A stretch of 64,000 nucleotides of DNA, from the NCBI GenBank assembly GCA_016617785.1, contig JADILM010000003.1, positions 1,674,001-1,738,000 on the forward strand, in the 5' to 3' direction. The first letter of the stretch is position 1. Each line of letters starts with the position of its first letter. Both the position numbers and the translations under genes were made by a program. Positions 21,441-31,843 of the stretch are shown in pieces. The stretch comes from Sporobolomyces roseus. Lineage: Eukaryota > Basidiomycota > Microbotryomycetes > Sporidiobolales > Sporidiobolaceae. Under the pieces are notes generated by a model that worked only from the letters and a program-made list of their open reading frames with translations, made no database searches and was not told the DNA's origin.

Positions 21441-23853
21441 ATGGCTCGTCCATCTTCAACGAAACCCTATGATCCGCCTCCCGTTCAGCGGTCTGCCTCA
21501 CGCTCCTCTCGTCCCTCTCGTCCCTCTTCCCGTTCCTCGGACCCACTTCCTCCAACTCCTCATAGATCGCTCCCCGAAACGGTTTCTACAGCATTCAATA
21601 AAGTTGAACACTTTGCTCAATCAGGGGAACACGCTTTGGAAGAAGTGGAGAGGTTTGCGAGGACCGGGAGGGAAATGAGTGATGTTTTGGGTAAAGAGTA
21701 TGGAGGAGGGAGGTACGAACAGAAAGAGGGAGAGGGGGAGAGTACTGAAGTTGAGGATGGGAGTGCGGAGGAGTTGGATAGACTGACGGACAAGGAGGAG
21801 GAGGAGAAGCGATCGGTGAGTCTTTTCGCTCGAGTCAGTCGCTGTCGAGTACTGCGCGCTGAAACCAAGTTGAGGGTTCACAGAAGCGACCCCTGCTCGA
21901 CAAGAAATCAAAGAAGGAGAAAGTCGTTCCCTATGCTAGTCTCTCGACTCCCGTCGCCGATCACTCGAATCGATCTGAAAAGAAAGTCGACTCTATCGAT
22001 TCATTCCGAAACGATGTAAGCCTTCCGCTCCTACCAACTTCCTTCAACGTACTCGATGCTAATCTCTACCTAACGCTAATTCAGCTCGACTCGACGCAAG
22101 GGAAAGTCGACGATCTCTTCGACTTACTCGAGATAATCGCAACCGAGCGATTCCAACTGACCGGAGCCCACTACAACTTACAACACCTACTCGTCAAACC
22201 CCATTCCTCGATTCCTCCAATCGACCACTCGAATTCCCGTCGTCAGCTCAAACGGTCCAAGAAACTCTCTGCAAGAGTTCTCCTCGCAAACTCCTCGCTT
22301 CTCGACACTTACCAAGAGATCTGCGCATTATCACCTCGCTACAAGATGTTGGAGAAGGATAAGAAGCTTTCTAGGGAGTACACGACGTTGAACTCCAGTT
22401 TTGCAAAGATTCTGGATTTCGTCGAGGACAGGGCGAAGGAAGAGAGGGAGGACGTCAGGGAAGGGAGAATGGAGAGGAGATTGTTGGGTGAGATGAAGGA
22501 CGATCATCCGGAATGGGAGGAGAGCAAGAGATTCGGGGAGTTGAAAAAGGTCAAAGAGGAGATCAAGAGGAAAGGTTACGATGGGATTGAGGCACGTTCG
22601 GCTTCCCTTTGTATTACTCTTGTACCAAGACTGATGTCGAGTGCATTTCGGTCGTAGCTCGAGAGTTATACCGGGAAATGGTTGATCTCGAATCCTTTTA
22701 CCGAATTGGATCGAACGGCACTACAACAAATCGATTTGCAAGAGAACAAACAACGACAGGTCTCAAGCAACTTGACTTCATCTCTCGATCCGTCGAAGAA
22801 GGAACCTCTTCTCAGTGGATTAGGAAACATGATTTCGAATGTCTTTGTGAGGAGTTTCGATTTACCGACTTGTTCACTTCTGACTGACCATTGTTCGTCC
22901 ACAACTCCTTGACAGAATCTCTCCAGCTCGTCTCAACCGCGATCTACCACTCCCTCTGCCCTCGAGCTAGGACGACCCAAATCGAAATCTCGCAAATCGA
23001 AATCCCGCTCCTCTCAATCGCATTCCTACCATGAGCTCTCGCACCTTCATCGCCACTCAAACATCCTCTCTGATGTCTCGACCGACTCGGATGAAGCTCG
23101 CGACGTGGAGAAACAGCGATTGGGTATCATTCCCGTGCGAAAGACGGAGAGGCAGAAGGAATTGGCTAGTATGGAGATTCCTTATCAGGTTCCTAGTGAC
23201 GATACGAGTGGCTATGTCGAGACGAAAGAGGAGTTGATGCAGGATCAGAAGGATCGGATCGAGACTGAACAGTACGCATCGTCCTTGCTTCTTCATCAGT
23301 TCTCTTCGAAGTCTGATGAATTGTTTGTTGCGCTTCGTAGTTTCTGGACGCCCTTCGTCATCATTGAATGGTACGGCTTTCTTCGTCTCCCTGTCACTTT
23401 CTCTTGAAGAGAACTGATTGGTCGGTGATTGATCACCGTAGGGTTCTAATCATTCTCATGATCTTCTACTGGGCGATCGCACGACTCGTCGGCTTCGATC
23501 ATCCGCTCGGAAACCTCGAGTTGGGCAAGATCGTGGGTAACGATGCTTGGAACGATACGAAGACCTACTACAACCCAGTTTCGAACTCGACGGATCCGAC
23601 AAATTCGACTGAGACGGGATCTTCGACTTCGAGTCTCCTCTCCTCGACGACATCGGGTATCCTGACGCTCATTTCGACAGCTCAAGCGGCGAAGCTGACG
23701 CTCAGTTCGACTGCGACTGAGGAGGAGGACGAAGGGCGAGGGAGTTTGACCGGATCGATCACTTCGTCGATGCAGAGTCGGACCGGGTCAGCCTTGACCT
23801 CGGAACCTACCGTTACTGGAGTGAGTCACTCGACCTTTTCGGAACTGGATTGA
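21441..23853 (+). CDS. Unrecognised single-pass membrane protein with charged cytosolic region
   Basis: Family not recognised. Six exons splice to 689 residues: 21441-21815, 21884-22015, 22085-22591, 22658-22846, 22916-23370, 23442-23853. The third intron (22592-22657) begins GC (GAG|GCACGT) rather than GT; no usable GT donor keeps the frame. The N-terminus is Pro/Arg/Ser-rich, residues ~50-330 are highly charged and helical with a Lys/Arg/Glu-rich segment (LGEMKDDHPEWEESKRFGEL), followed by a Lys-Ser-Arg repeat stretch. A single hydrophobic helix, VLIILMIFYWAIARLVGF, sits about 140 residues from the C-terminus and is followed by a Ser/Thr-rich tail containing N-glycosylation-like NST/NSTE sites, which would suit a luminal or extracellular tail. 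The last codons include GTGAGT, so an additional 3' exon cannot be excluded. Confidence 0.72.
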
Positions 23854-24128
23854 TGGAGGTCACCGAAGGCGGACGGAGAGAAGGGAGCGGATTTCGAAAA
23901 CCTTTTTGCATTTCGTTTGCGGATCATGAGTTTCTCTGCTATTTTATGCGTTCCCTTCTCCTTCAGAACTCGTTTCACCTGGGTAGCACTTCGCGAGAGA
24001 AAGGCAGCGTCATTCAGAGCAGAAAGACCGAAAAGAGAGAAGATGCGAAACGCGCTTCTCGCTCTTCGCAAGATCGGATAGAGTAGTGAACAAGGTATAA
24101 GTTGCGAGGAGAACTGAAGTGACGACGT
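23854..24128. other. Convergent intergenic, 275 bp
   Basis: Shared 3' flank of the membrane-protein gene (+) and the uS8m gene (-). No terminator-like or other element recognised. Confidence 0.45.
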
Positions 24129-24596
24129 CTAGCCAACCCTCGCGATGACTTCCCCTCCCAGTCCTCTCCGTACAGCTTCTCTACCTTCTACGAATCCTTC
24201 ACCACTCATAACCAACGCAACCTCACCCAACGTCAACCCCGGTACGAATTTAACCCTTGACCCCTTGACGAACCTCCTGATCTCATCCTTATCCATAAAG
24301 ATCCTCCTTGACGGGTGACTAACCAACCTCATCTTGTTCAACACTGGTCTATCTTGTCTGTACTTCAATTCTGCCCATACTCTTTGATCTGATAATCGGG
24401 AGGAAGCGAAAGAGGCTGGTGTGGGAGTTGTTGCGGAAGAGGTCGAGTTTGAACCGTAGGAGACAGAGGAGATGAAACCGTGGGAGAGAAGGAGAGAGAG
24501 GAGGGAGAGATGTTGTTTCGTTGGTGCGAGGGGAACGTAGCGATGGCGAGCTAGAGAGGCGTTGGTGAGTCGTGCACACAGCTCATGGGGTAGCAT
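24129..24596 (-). CDS. MRPS8: Mitochondrial small-subunit ribosomal protein uS8
   Basis: Single exon, 155 residues, ATG 24596-24594. The N-terminal half has the uS8 helix-strand pattern (ELCARLTNASLARHRYV, then LLSLLLSHGFISSVSYG). The core LKYRQDRPVLNKMRLVSHPS is diagnostic for mitochondrial/bacterial uS8, and the C-terminus VMSGEGFVEGREAVRRGLGG corresponds to the conserved 'S-T/G-x-G-x-(M/V)-T/E-x-R-x-A-R-x-x-x-x-G-G' block that contacts the central domain of the small rRNA. A Ser/Thr/Pro-rich insert of about 15 residues separates the two halves. No clear cleavable presequence is visible, as is common for this protein. It is divergent from the adjacent gene for another mitochondrial protein. 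Confidence 0.88.
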   Translation of the reverse strand: MLPHELCARLTNASLARHRYVPLAPTKQHLSLLSLLLSHGFISSVSYGSNSTSSATTPTPASFASSRLSDQRVWAELKYRQDRPVLNKMRLVSHPSRRIFMDKDEIRRFVKGSRVKFVPGLTLGEVALVMSGEGFVEGREAVRRGLGGEVIARVG

Positions 24597-24832
24597 CGTG
24601 TAGTTGTGAGGGAGAGAAGAGGATGAGGAAAGATGGAGGAGATGAAAGTTTGTAGAGAGCTAAACAACATCGCGGGTCAGTCGGGACTAGGTTGGAAAGT
24701 CTTTGAGAGGTACTCACAGTGTTCTCCTGTGGGTCTGAGGTAGTCTAAGCGAAAGGGTGTGTTTGGGTTAAGATCAAGAAATCGAAGGTGAGCGAGTCTC
24801 TCCTTCCTACCGACCACTCCGAACTCTGAAGA
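24597..24832. promoter_or_regulatory. Divergent promoter region between two mitochondrial-protein genes
   Basis: 236 bp between the divergent ATGs of the uS8m gene and the presequence-bearing membrane protein gene. Shared regulation of two mitochondrial genes is plausible, but no motif was identified. Confidence 0.45.
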
Positions 24833-25560
24833 ATGCTAAGGAGATATACAAGCCCTCTGATAAGACTAGCAAGGCGAACAACCCGGCGGTTCAACTCGAC
24901 TTCTCCCTCACCACCTCCTCCTCCTCGAGGTTCCTATTTCTCCGCCTCTACAATCTATCCTTTCCTCCTCCTATCCGCAATCACTTCCCTCGCCTTGAAC
25001 CTCTCCCATCAACGTACCGCCCGGTCACAAGAGACCTCGACCCTTCTCGCTCAAATCTCAGTCTTAGAATCAATCTTGACCAAACTTCGCAATCCCTCCT
25101 CTGGCGCACTGGATTCGGAGGAGATTGAGAGGGAATTGGAGCTGGTTGGGCTGGGGAGAGGAAAGGGAAAGAAGGGGCTGGGAGAGGGCGAGTTGGGGGA
25201 GAGGAAAGAGAGAGTTAGTTGGAGGGAAGTGCTATTGGGCACCAAGGACGAGAGGTACAGGGAAGAAGAGGACAACACGGATTGGGAGAAAGGTATGTCA
25301 TTGATTGTGACTAGCTTATCTTCGGAGATCGGCGCTGACGAGATTGTAACAACCTCGGGCATGCAGTCTTTCGAGAAGCAGATGAAGCATCGAAATCACC
25401 TAAGCCTCTCCCTTCTGAAGCAAACACTGTCCCGACACCAGTCCTTGTCGCCCCTACTCCGATACCAGCTGCTCCCTCGAATCCTCCACCGCCAGCATCG
25501 GGTGTCGAAACTGGAGGAGCGGCAGGGAAAAAGAAGAATTCGACCGCTATTTATCTGTAG
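24833..25560 (+). CDS. Small mitochondrial membrane protein, function unknown
   Basis: Two exons, 24833-25292 and 25367-25560, 217 residues. The N-terminus MLRRYTSPLIRLARRTTRRF is Arg-rich, acid-free and amphipathic, a classic mitochondrial presequence. It is followed by a Pro-rich linker, one hydrophobic segment (IYPFLLLSAITSLALNL) and a helical, Glu/Lys-rich region (ETSTLLAQISVLESILTKLR) likely to form a coiled coil. The tail is Pro/Ala-rich and ends KKKNSTAIYL. I do not recognise a family; the layout (presequence, one membrane helix, coiled coil) fits an inner-membrane scaffold or assembly factor, but this is inference. Confidence 0.72.
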
Positions 25561-26793
25561 AAGGCATCGCACCTTGGCTTATTCTCGTGTTGTAAGAAAT
25601 AACATAGCACATCGTGCCTCGTTGCGCGAGCGAGCAATTTGAGCGCGATTCCGCTAGCTAGCAGGAACGAAAATGCTCTTTGACCGCTTTTTCACGTTCG
25701 CAGTCCTCTCTGCTCTGGACCTCGCACAAATTGGTGAGTCGTCGGACCTCGCCAATAATGTTGAGATGCGAGGTGAGGCGACGCGAAGACGCGCTGAAGG
25801 GTTTTGACGGAACATGCGAACACGAGATTTGATCTCGCGAAGTCGACGATGTCCTCTGTCTCCCTCGCCGAGGTCTCTGAGGCTGCTTTTCCAGCGATCC
25901 ACAAGCTAGCTGATTGCGATGAGCAGGAGCGTGTAAGGTGGAACGTAGACGAGCATCGTCGGGATGCTTCAAGAATTTGAGCTAGAACCTTGCGAGTCGA
26001 GAGATGGCATTGTCGGAAAGGGTATTCGCTAAGCGTGACAGTCTCGCAGCAGCGCAATAGACTGATAGCGATCGATCGATGGTGTCCTCGCTTGCCAGAG
26101 CGAGGGTCCGGTGCGACGTAGTTGCGAAACAGCCAAACAAAACAGAGTCAGCGTACTGGCTCGAATTCAAGCAGGTTCGGTTGATCTCCAGGATCTCAAA
26201 ATCCACCTCCCCAGGCTCCTCTCCATCCATGCCCTAGTCCGCATCCTCGTCCATTCAACAAAACGAGATTTCCTCTGTTTCCTCAACTAGCTCGACCGAT
26301 TCCTGGTAGCATCGTATCGAGCACGTGTATACCCTAGAGGGTTCCTGAGCTGATAGCGAGCTAGCGACTTGGGCTGAGAGACTAGTTGAGAGGTTGGGAG
26401 AATCAACGTTGAGAATGAGAAACGATTCGCTCGCTCTCCCTAAAACCCTTGTTAAACCCTTGTCCTGATCCCGGGTGCATGAAGGAGGATGGGAGAGGGA
26501 GAAAGCGAGCGACGAACCTGAAGAGCGAAGAGAGGAAGTGAAAGGAAGGAAGGAGAGAGAGAGGGAGAGAGAGAGAAGAAATTTCGCTCCATTCAAGACT
26601 CTTTCTCAAGCGTCTCGCTTTCTCGCTCAAATATCGCTCTAGAGATACTGCTTGAGAGTCTCTATTGCTGTACAACAACCGAAAGCTACGAGACTACTGC
26701 CGTACTAGCCAACTCAATTTTCCGCTCGATCTACCTTTTTTTCGCCTCTTCTCGCTACCCCCTTCCGTTATTCCTTCTACCCTCCTTTATCCT
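25561..26793. other. Gene-free stretch, ~1.2 kb
   Basis: Convergent region between the small mitochondrial protein gene (+) and FAR11 (-). Several 80-120 codon open frames occur on the minus strand (for example 25692-26057), but they are Arg/Ser-rich, mutually overlapping and without domains. No tRNA or other structured RNA could be recognised by eye. A GA-rich low-complexity tract lies at about 26541-26580. Confidence 0.5.
26541..26580. repeat. GA-rich simple repeat
   Basis: About 40 bases made almost entirely of G and A with GAGAGA runs, within the gene-free stretch. Confidence 0.8.
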
Positions 26794-29700
26794 CTATCGA
26801 TTGAACACGAGTTCGACCTCGTCGATAGCAGGTCCGCTGTGAGTCTCGAAAGGTACCGGACCTTCTTCTTCCCCATCGACCGCAGTACCTCCCGTCGCAC
26901 CAGGAGCAGGTTCGTCTTCTCTGTCGAACAGGACCGGTCTCAACGCAGGAGAGATGGGACCTGTCGATGATCGCCTTCGAGAGGGTCGAGGAGAGTTGGG
27001 AACGTGAGATGCTCGTTCTTCTTCTAATGCGTTAATCGTATCCGGTCTATGAAATAGTCGTGCTCCTCGTCAGCGATTGAACCATGAACGCGAAAGAAGT
27101 ACAAGCGTACGAGATGTGTTCCCATTGATTCCTTCTCTTTTCTTCCGCTTCATCACCGCCCTGTATGAGTCCACCCTCAGGTCCAACACTACTAGGACCG
27201 TCTAATCCAAACCTCATAAATCCCCAACTTCCCGTACTTTCTGAATCGCTCACATCATCCCACTCTCCATCGTAACCTTCCAATCCCAGTCTCTCCCACG
27301 CAGCATCACTTGCACCCAATGGATCATTCAACCAATCCAACGAATCTTCCCCTCCCTTCACATGTGCGGTTTCCTCGTTGATCCCTCCTGAATGTTGAGT
27401 CCCTTCTAAAAGATCTTCGAAACTACATTCCTCCTCATTCAAACCCTCCAATCCACCATATGCAAACCTCATCGATCCTTTCCCATCCAAATCTCCCAAG
27501 ATAGAGCTAACTGATCGAGTAGGAGGGAAGACATCCGGATCTTCTCCTTGCCCATTCTCGCTCCCTCTTCGAGAAGAAGGCTGGAATCCGTTTTGATCGT
27601 GAGGGTGTGCAGCGGGGGATAAGGGAGCAGAACCGGCGGGTTGAGCGTGAAGTGAAGGGGAATCGTGTCCTCCGGAAGAAGAGGAGCGGCGGTGGAGAGA
27701 AGGAGCGAAGGTAGAATAATGTTTCGTATTGAAGAATCGGACGAGGGCTCGAAGGGCTTGCTCGTGAGGCTACGAAAGGGGAAAGGCTCAGTGAGGAAGA
27801 GAGAGAGGCGAGAGGGAAAGAGGCGTACGAGGGATTCTTCGACATCGGTATCGACGTCAACTCCAGCTAACCATTCATCACGTAGATCTGGTCGAACATG
27901 CAAGTAGATCGCTGTTATCACTTTCATATTCGCTGTGGGCGCAAAACGAAGTCTTCAGCAAGAGCTCTCGAGAGGAGATCGAGATGAAGGTTTCGTCGAA
28001 ACTCACATTGTCGCCATTTCCTTCCACAGTAAGGAACTTGACTCTTGATGACCTTGAGTACATAGAGCTGTAGTGTAGGATGTGAAACCTTGAGAATTCG
28101 CTTAAGAATCGCCTGTCATGTGGAAGTAGGTACGCCATCAGTCAATTACAGACGACGATGGCAGAACCCTGAGACTGACCGAAGATTTGTATTGAACCAT
28201 CAACAGCACTCGATGAGTTTTCCTTTTTGTCAGTTTCTGTAGGATGTGAACGAAATTGATCGTCGAAAAGAAGTTCCTCCAACTGTAGTCCGAGATCAAT
28301 TCGATATCGTCCTCTGCACTGTTCGCACCTAGAGCTGTTGTCGTCGATGGAGAGATAGAGGAGGATGGTGATGACGAGCGTGGACCAGGAGGCGGGCGAG
28401 AGAGAAGGAGATCTTCGGGCCGAGGGGAAGAATCGGAGGGATGGAGGAAGTCGTGACAGAATTTGAAGAAGCTGCAAGGATGACACCAAGTCAGTACAGA
28501 GACAGAGGGCTGGAGTGAACGGCATCCTTACTTATGCTCAGGTCGATCATGTTTGACTCGAACGAGAGTCGACACTTCTTGTAGTCCGAACATCTTGAGA
28601 ATCAACAGCAGACAATTCGAGTCGACTAACAGTTGCGAGAAGTAATGGAACTTCATGACATCTGTGCGCTCAGCAAAGATCAGTAGCCGTTCGTATGCGG
28701 TGTTGAGCAGGACAGGAGACGTACGCGAGGTTTTGAACCATTTCAGAGTCAAGATGAGAATTGCCGAAACCGCTTTTGAAGTGATTTCGCGATGTCGAAG
28801 GATATCGCAATCTTCCAGACTAAGATCTGGCGGAGGTTCCGTAGCGTTCTCACAATTCGCTTGATTCGCGTTGGCGACGTTCGGAAGGTTTTGATTTGCC
28901 GTGACAGTTGCGAGGAGGAGTTTGAGGAGAACGATGACTGCACTTTGGAGGTTTGAGAGGGTGTGACGCTGTACACTAACCGTTTGAGCGCGACGAGCGA
29001 GTCGAGTAAGAGATACTGAAGCTTACGTAGAGTAGTTCGACTCGTTCTAATCGCTTGAGATCTCCTCTCCTTTCCTCCAACTCCCTCCGTTTCTTGCCCT
29101 CATCGGCATCCAAAGCATCTTCCTCCTTCTTCAACTGTTTCCCAATGTTCCTCAATACCGTCAACGGGTCCATCGGATCCTCTTCCTCTTCTTCCTCATC
29201 TTCCTCTTCAACCGCTTCTTCGTTCCCTCCCTCACTCTCATTCTGCGCGACCGCCAACTCCTCCATTCTCTTCCTCAGCTGTCCTAGCCCTTTCGTAACC
29301 TTCTTGTCCTCCCCCTCGTTCTGATTCTGATTCTGATTCTGACTCTGATAACCTTTCTCGATCTCTTCTGCTCTACCCCAACCCATCTCCTCACTCCTGT
29401 ACTCTTCCCTAACTTTCCATCCCTGCCAGATCTCACTACTGACCCTCAAATCCCTCCTGAACAATTCACTAGCTTCCTCAATACTCCTAGGTACGCTTCG
29501 ACCTTTCGCATAATTCGAAGGAGCGAACGGTAAGGGGAACGGTCGAGATTGATCAGTCTGATATTGCTGCTTCTTGGGTTTCGGCGGTTGAGGCATGTTT
29601 GCATTTTGACCTCCGGGGTTTTGAGGTAAAGGGAGAGGAGAGAGTGAAGGAAGAGGGGAAGGCGGAGGGGAAGGAGCAGGTGTAGCGGGTTGCCATTGAG

Positions 29701-31677
29701 CTGCCGGAATAGAAGGGTTTTGGACTGGTGGTGGAGGCACGTATTGGTTCGATGGTAAAGAGGGATCGTGATTTGCGTTGATATGATAGCTGAAAGTAGG
29801 TTTGATAGGGATTGGAGCGGCGGCGGCGGAGATTCGATCGAGCGTAGTTTGGTCGGAAGAGAGAGCGGAGAGTTGAGGTGGGAGAGGGAGCAGCTGGGAA
29901 GGCGGCAAAGGAGTGAAAGTGGGATATTTCGCAAGAGTTTCGTTTCGGAAAGAAAGGAGTGAAGGGATGGTTGATTTAGTCCAAGGTTCTATCGATTGAC
30001 AGGGTCAGTCGAAGTGGTCAAGAGGGAGTAATATGCAAGCTCACTGTAGTCAGGTTTCGAACTTGGGTCGTCTTTCGGTAAACCCTCGATTTCCCTGACC
30101 AAAATCTTCACTCGCTCGGCATCCTTCATTCCTCCGATCGTGCACAACAGACTTTTCCATAACAACAACAAAAGCTGTACGGATATTCGGAACGCGTCAG
30201 CTCTAAAGTAGGAGTGCTGAACGAGAAGAACGACGTACCTTTTTTACTGGGTAACCTTTTGCGTTCTTTTCCCGTAGACCAGCTACAAGATTGAACAGAT
30301 GTATCGGCATTGGAGGATTCAGCTCCACTGTAAGTCCACGCAAGCTGCACCTATCAGCTTCTGGTTGTTAAGAACGATAGGAACCTGTATTAGCTTACTC
30401 AAATCCTGTCCCCATTGATCTTCCCCTCTGAAGCACTCGACCATGAAGTAAACGACTGCCAGCAGACTCGCCAATTCCGCGTTAATCTCATCCAGTTTCT
30501 CCTGTCTCATTCTCTCCTTTTCCTCCTCTTCCTCGGTCAAGATCGGTTGATGTTGATTATGCTGGTAATGTCCCTCTTCTCCATCCTCATCTTCTTGCTG
30601 ACCGTTCCCTTGACCGTACGAAGGAACTCCAGAATTGACCTCCCACTCCTCTGTAGCTCGTTTAATTGCTTCCCAGAGTGTTTTCAGTGCTCCTGCTTCT
30701 CGCAACAGACGACAGTTGCCGAGAACTAGGTGAAGGTGGTGTTCTGGTGAGGTAGAGGTCGTCGAGGAGAATGTACCGTGCGCTATGTAGAGGAGATGGC
30801 GGGCGGAGGAGGAACGGGATTGAGAGGTTGATTGAGGGGAGGTCAGAGTCGTGAGAAGCGATCGAATTGTCGAGATTTGATACGAATGCGGGGATTTGAC
30901 AAATTCTGTGGATGGTAATCCCCCAAAGAACGTCAGCCTAGGGTTTACGGAGGTTCTGTTAAGGAATCCAACTAACCTTGTTCACCTTGAAACCAATCCT
31001 CGAATTCCTTCTTGTGATCCAACACTTGAGGTACTTCGACATAGCTATAAAATTCTTCCAGTTCACTTAATAGATCTGATGTGTCTGGTGGAGGAGAAGG
31101 GAAAGTGTAGACAGTTTGTTTCGGTCGAGGAGGTAGATTGGATTGAGGTGGTGCGTTGTTCTGATTTGGTTGAGGCGGGTAAGGTTGAGGTTGATTCGTT
31201 TGTGGTTGAGCTGTACGTTGAACGAGATCTACTCAGTACATTTCGCATGACTTGACTGAGAGCAAGGCTGAGAAACGTACCAATCGGTTGAGTGAAGATA
31301 TTCTGAGCTGATTGAGGAGGTTTCGGTGTTGCTTGAGGTCCAGTCGCGTTAGTCGGAGTTCCAGCAGGAGCACTCCCTTGACCGGTGACAGTCTTTGTAG
31401 GAGGTTGAGTCGGTGCTGGACTTGACTGAGTCTGAGTCTGAGGAGGTGAAGTGGCAGCTCCACTCGATTGATCTACAGCATTCCTTCTCGCTGTTTGACT
31501 CAGTAGTTGTGCGGCAGTACCAGTAGGTGACTGTGATCGATTCGAGAGGTCTTGTTGTGCTTGTTGGAGTGATTTCTGTCGGAGTGAATTGAGGTCTGAA
31601 ACGGGAGGAGAAGTCGAAGAGGAAGAAGAGTTGGGCGTTGAGGATACTAGTGGTTGTATAGTTGGTGGATCCGCCAT
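26794..31677 (-). CDS. FAR11: STRIPAK complex subunit Far11/STRIP1 (HAM-2 family)
   Basis: Scaffold of the STRIPAK phosphatase-kinase complex, which in fungi affects cell fusion, pheromone arrest and TOR signalling. ATG 31677-31675; stop TAG 26796-26794. The N-terminus is Gln/Thr/Pro-rich and disordered. Then the N1221 domain: DLLSELEEFYSYVEVPQVLD, ISTIRSLLTTLTSP, SARHLLYIAHGTFSS, HLHLVLGNCRLLREAGALKT and AVYFMVECFRGED. A central Pro-rich region and an acidic tract (EEAVEEEDEEEEEEDP) with a QNQNQNQN repeat follow. The C-terminal DUF3402 domain includes LKRILKVSHPTLQLYVLK, a YCGRKWR-type segment and MKVITAIYLHVRPDLRDEWL, the best-conserved part of the family. Multiple short introns split it; not every exon edge was fixed. 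The last intron is complement 27047-27111 or nearby. Confidence 0.88.
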
Positions 31678-31843
31678 GTCCACACGCGTCAAAGTGATAT
31701 GTAGAGAGCAGGAGTTGATATTCAAGATGAAAGAGCGAGAGGTTCGTGGAGAGTTCCCTTTCTTTCCTCCTGTTCACCGAGATTATTGACTACCCCATTG
31801 AAACTACTACGATAGACAGCAACTAGGCCCTCCATTCAGCGCC
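31678..31843. promoter_or_regulatory. Compact divergent promoter region
   Basis: Only 166 bp separate the FAR11 ATG from the ATG of the ankyrin-FYVE-RING gene, so both promoters overlap. No element identified. Confidence 0.45.

Noticed and set aside
25692..26057. 121-codon minus-strand open frame in the 1.2 kb gene-free stretch
   Set aside because: Overlaps other similar chance frames and shows no conserved pattern.
29311..29345. Hexanucleotide-type repeat TTCTGA
   Set aside because: It encodes the QNQNQNQN run within FAR11; an ordinary coding microsatellite.
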